This document shows, one piece after another, positions 10,648 to 11,820 of a stretch of 11,820 nt of DNA (positions are counted from its first letter, which is position 1; every line of letters starts with the position of its first letter). The position numbers and the translations under genes are program-made. The stretch covers positions 1-11,820 of the forward strand of contig JANWZF010000266.1 of assembly GCA_025054905.1 (NCBI GenBank), written 5' to 3'. This stretch comes from Tepidimonas sp. GTDB lineage: Bacteria > Pseudomonadota > Gammaproteobacteria > Burkholderiales > Burkholderiaceae_C. The notes under the pieces were generated by a model. It saw nothing but the letters and a program-made list of their open reading frames with translations. It was not told the DNA's origin and ran no database searches.

Positions 10648-11820
10648 TCAGTTGCGCTCCAGCTCGATGTCGATACCGAGCGAGCGGATTTCCTTGACCA
10701 GCACGTTGAACGACTCCGGCATGCCGGCGTCGATCGCGTGCTCGCCCTTGACGATGCTTTCGTACACCTTCGTGCGGCCCTGCACGTCGTCGGACTTGAC
10801 GGTCAGCATCTCCTGCAGCACGTAGGAGGCCCCGTAGGCTTCCAGCGCCCACACCTCCATCTCGCCGAAGCGCTGGCCACCAAACTGCGCCTTGCCGCCC
10901 AGCGGCTGCTGCGTCACCAGGCTGTACGGGCCGGTGGAGCGCGCGTGCATCTTGTCGTCCACCAGGTGGTGCAGCTTCAGGTAGTGCATGTAGCCGATGG
11001 TGGTCTTGCGCTCCAGCGGATCGCCGGTGCGCCCGTCGTAGAGCTGGGCCTGGGTACGGCTTTCGGTCAGCCCCTTGGCCTTGGCCACCTCATCCGGGTA
11101 AGCCAGCCGCAGCATGGCGCGGATCTGCTCCTCGCTGGCACCATCGAACACCGGCGAGGCAAACGGCACGCCCTTGGTGAGCTCCTGCGCCATCGCGATG
11201 ATTTCCTCATCCGACAGTTCGTCCAGGTTTTCCTTGCGACCGGTGGAGTTGTAGATCGTGTCGAGGAACTTGCGCACCTCGGCCACGTCGGCCTGGCGCT
11301 GCAGCATCTCGCCGATGCGCTCGCCCAGGCCCTTGGCAGCCCAGCCCAGGTGCACCTCCAGCACCTGCCCGATGTTCATCCGCGACGGCACACCCAGCGG
11401 GTTGAGCACGATGTCGATCGGCGTGCCGTCGGCCATGTAGGGCATATCCTCCACCGGCACGATCTTGGACACCACGCCCTTGTTGCCGTGGCGGCCGGCC
11501 ATCTTGTCGCCAGGCTGCAGGCGACGCTTGACGGCCAGGAACACCTTGACCATCTTCAGCACGCCCGGCGGCAGCTCATCGCCCTGCGTGAGCTTCTTGC
11601 GCTTTTCTTCGAAGGCCTGGTCAAACTTGTGGCGCGTGGCCTCCAGCGCGTTTTTGATCGACTCCATCTGCGCGGCCACATCGTCGTCGGCCACACGGAT
11701 GTCGAACCAGTGGTGGCGGTCCACCTCGGCCAGGTATTCCTTGGTCAGCACCGTGCCCTTGGCCAGCTTCTTGGGCCCGCCGTTGGCGGTCTTGCCGATC
11801 AGCAGCTTTTCCAGGCGATC
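10648..11820 (-). CDS. rpoB: DNA-directed RNA polymerase subunit beta, C-terminal part
   Basis: Only the last 390 codons are in the window; the frame runs open through the right edge, so the start is outside. The sequence is plain RpoB. RRLQPGDKMAGRHGNKG carries the two lysines that correspond to the active-site Lys1065 and Lys1073 of E. coli. It is followed by DIVLNPLGVPSRMNIGQ, HHLVDDKMHARSTGPYSLVT, GGKAQFGGQRFGEMEVWALE and ending GIDIELERN. The lineage-variable segment before QAQLYDGRTG contains an acidic stretch (ELSDEEIIAMAQE). The stop at 10648-10650 is followed 24 bases later by rpoC, the usual rpoBC order. The classic rifampicin-resistance region lies further 5' and is not visible. 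Confidence 0.99.
   Translation of the reverse strand, partial: DRLEKLLIGKTANGGPKKLAKGTVLTKEYLAEVDRHHWFDIRVADDDVAAQMESIKNALEATRHKFDQAFEEKRKKLTQGDELPPGVLKMVKVFLAVKRRLQPGDKMAGRHGNKGVVSKIVPVEDMPYMADGTPIDIVLNPLGVPSRMNIGQVLEVHLGWAAKGLGERIGEMLQRQADVAEVRKFLDTIYNSTGRKENLDELSDEEIIAMAQELTKGVPFASPVFDGASEEQIRAMLRLAYPDEVAKAKGLTESRTQAQLYDGRTGDPLERKTTIGYMHYLKLHHLVDDKMHARSTGPYSLVTQQPLGGKAQFGGQRFGEMEVWALEAYGASYVLQEMLTVKSDDVQGRTKVYESIVKGEHAIDAGMPESFNVLVKEIRSLGIDIELERN

Overview
The window is GC-rich chromosomal DNA from a betaproteobacterium, most likely order Burkholderiales and probably near Comamonadaceae (for example thermophilic genera such as Tepidimonas or Caldimonas). This is inferred from the RpoB/RpoC sequence type, the tRNA-Phe sequence and the rsmB-DUF4390-ntrY-ntrX gene set. 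It cannot be settled without a database search.

Layout, left to right. (1) Positions 1-715, plus strand: the C-terminal end of an alpha/beta hydrolase, coupled by an ATGA overlap to an exported cyclophilin-like fold protein. (2) Positions 716-1210: about 450 bases with no convincing gene, holding a long-loop inverted repeat, a possible decayed tRNA T-arm and, at its right edge, the intrinsic terminator of the tRNA gene. (3) Positions 1211-1350, minus strand: tRNA-Phe(GAA) with encoded CCA and an extended -10 promoter. (4) Positions 1351-6336, minus strand: a tight cluster read as rsmB, DUF4390, ntrY, ntrX. Junctions overlap or are only 9 bases apart, so it is very likely one operon. (5) Positions 6427-11820, minus strand: complete rpoC and the C-terminal 390 codons of rpoB, whose 5' part lies beyond the right edge.

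How it works together. rpoB and rpoC supply the two catalytic subunits of RNA polymerase. Downstream, after GC-rich hairpins that are not textbook terminators, rsmB encodes the 16S rRNA m5C967 methyltransferase. The exported DUF4390 protein overlaps the start of NtrY, a four-TM histidine kinase with a roughly 200-residue extracytoplasmic domain. NtrY pairs with a short NtrX-type regulator that has receiver and Fis-type DNA-binding domains but no AAA+ sigma-54 activation domain.

I see no mobile element, CRISPR array, phage gene or obviously new system; this is mostly core genome. The points most worth a second look are the AAA+-less NtrX, the DUF4390/NtrY coupling, the structured intergenic DNA beside tRNA-Phe, and a 14-base start context shared by rsmB and the DUF4390 gene.
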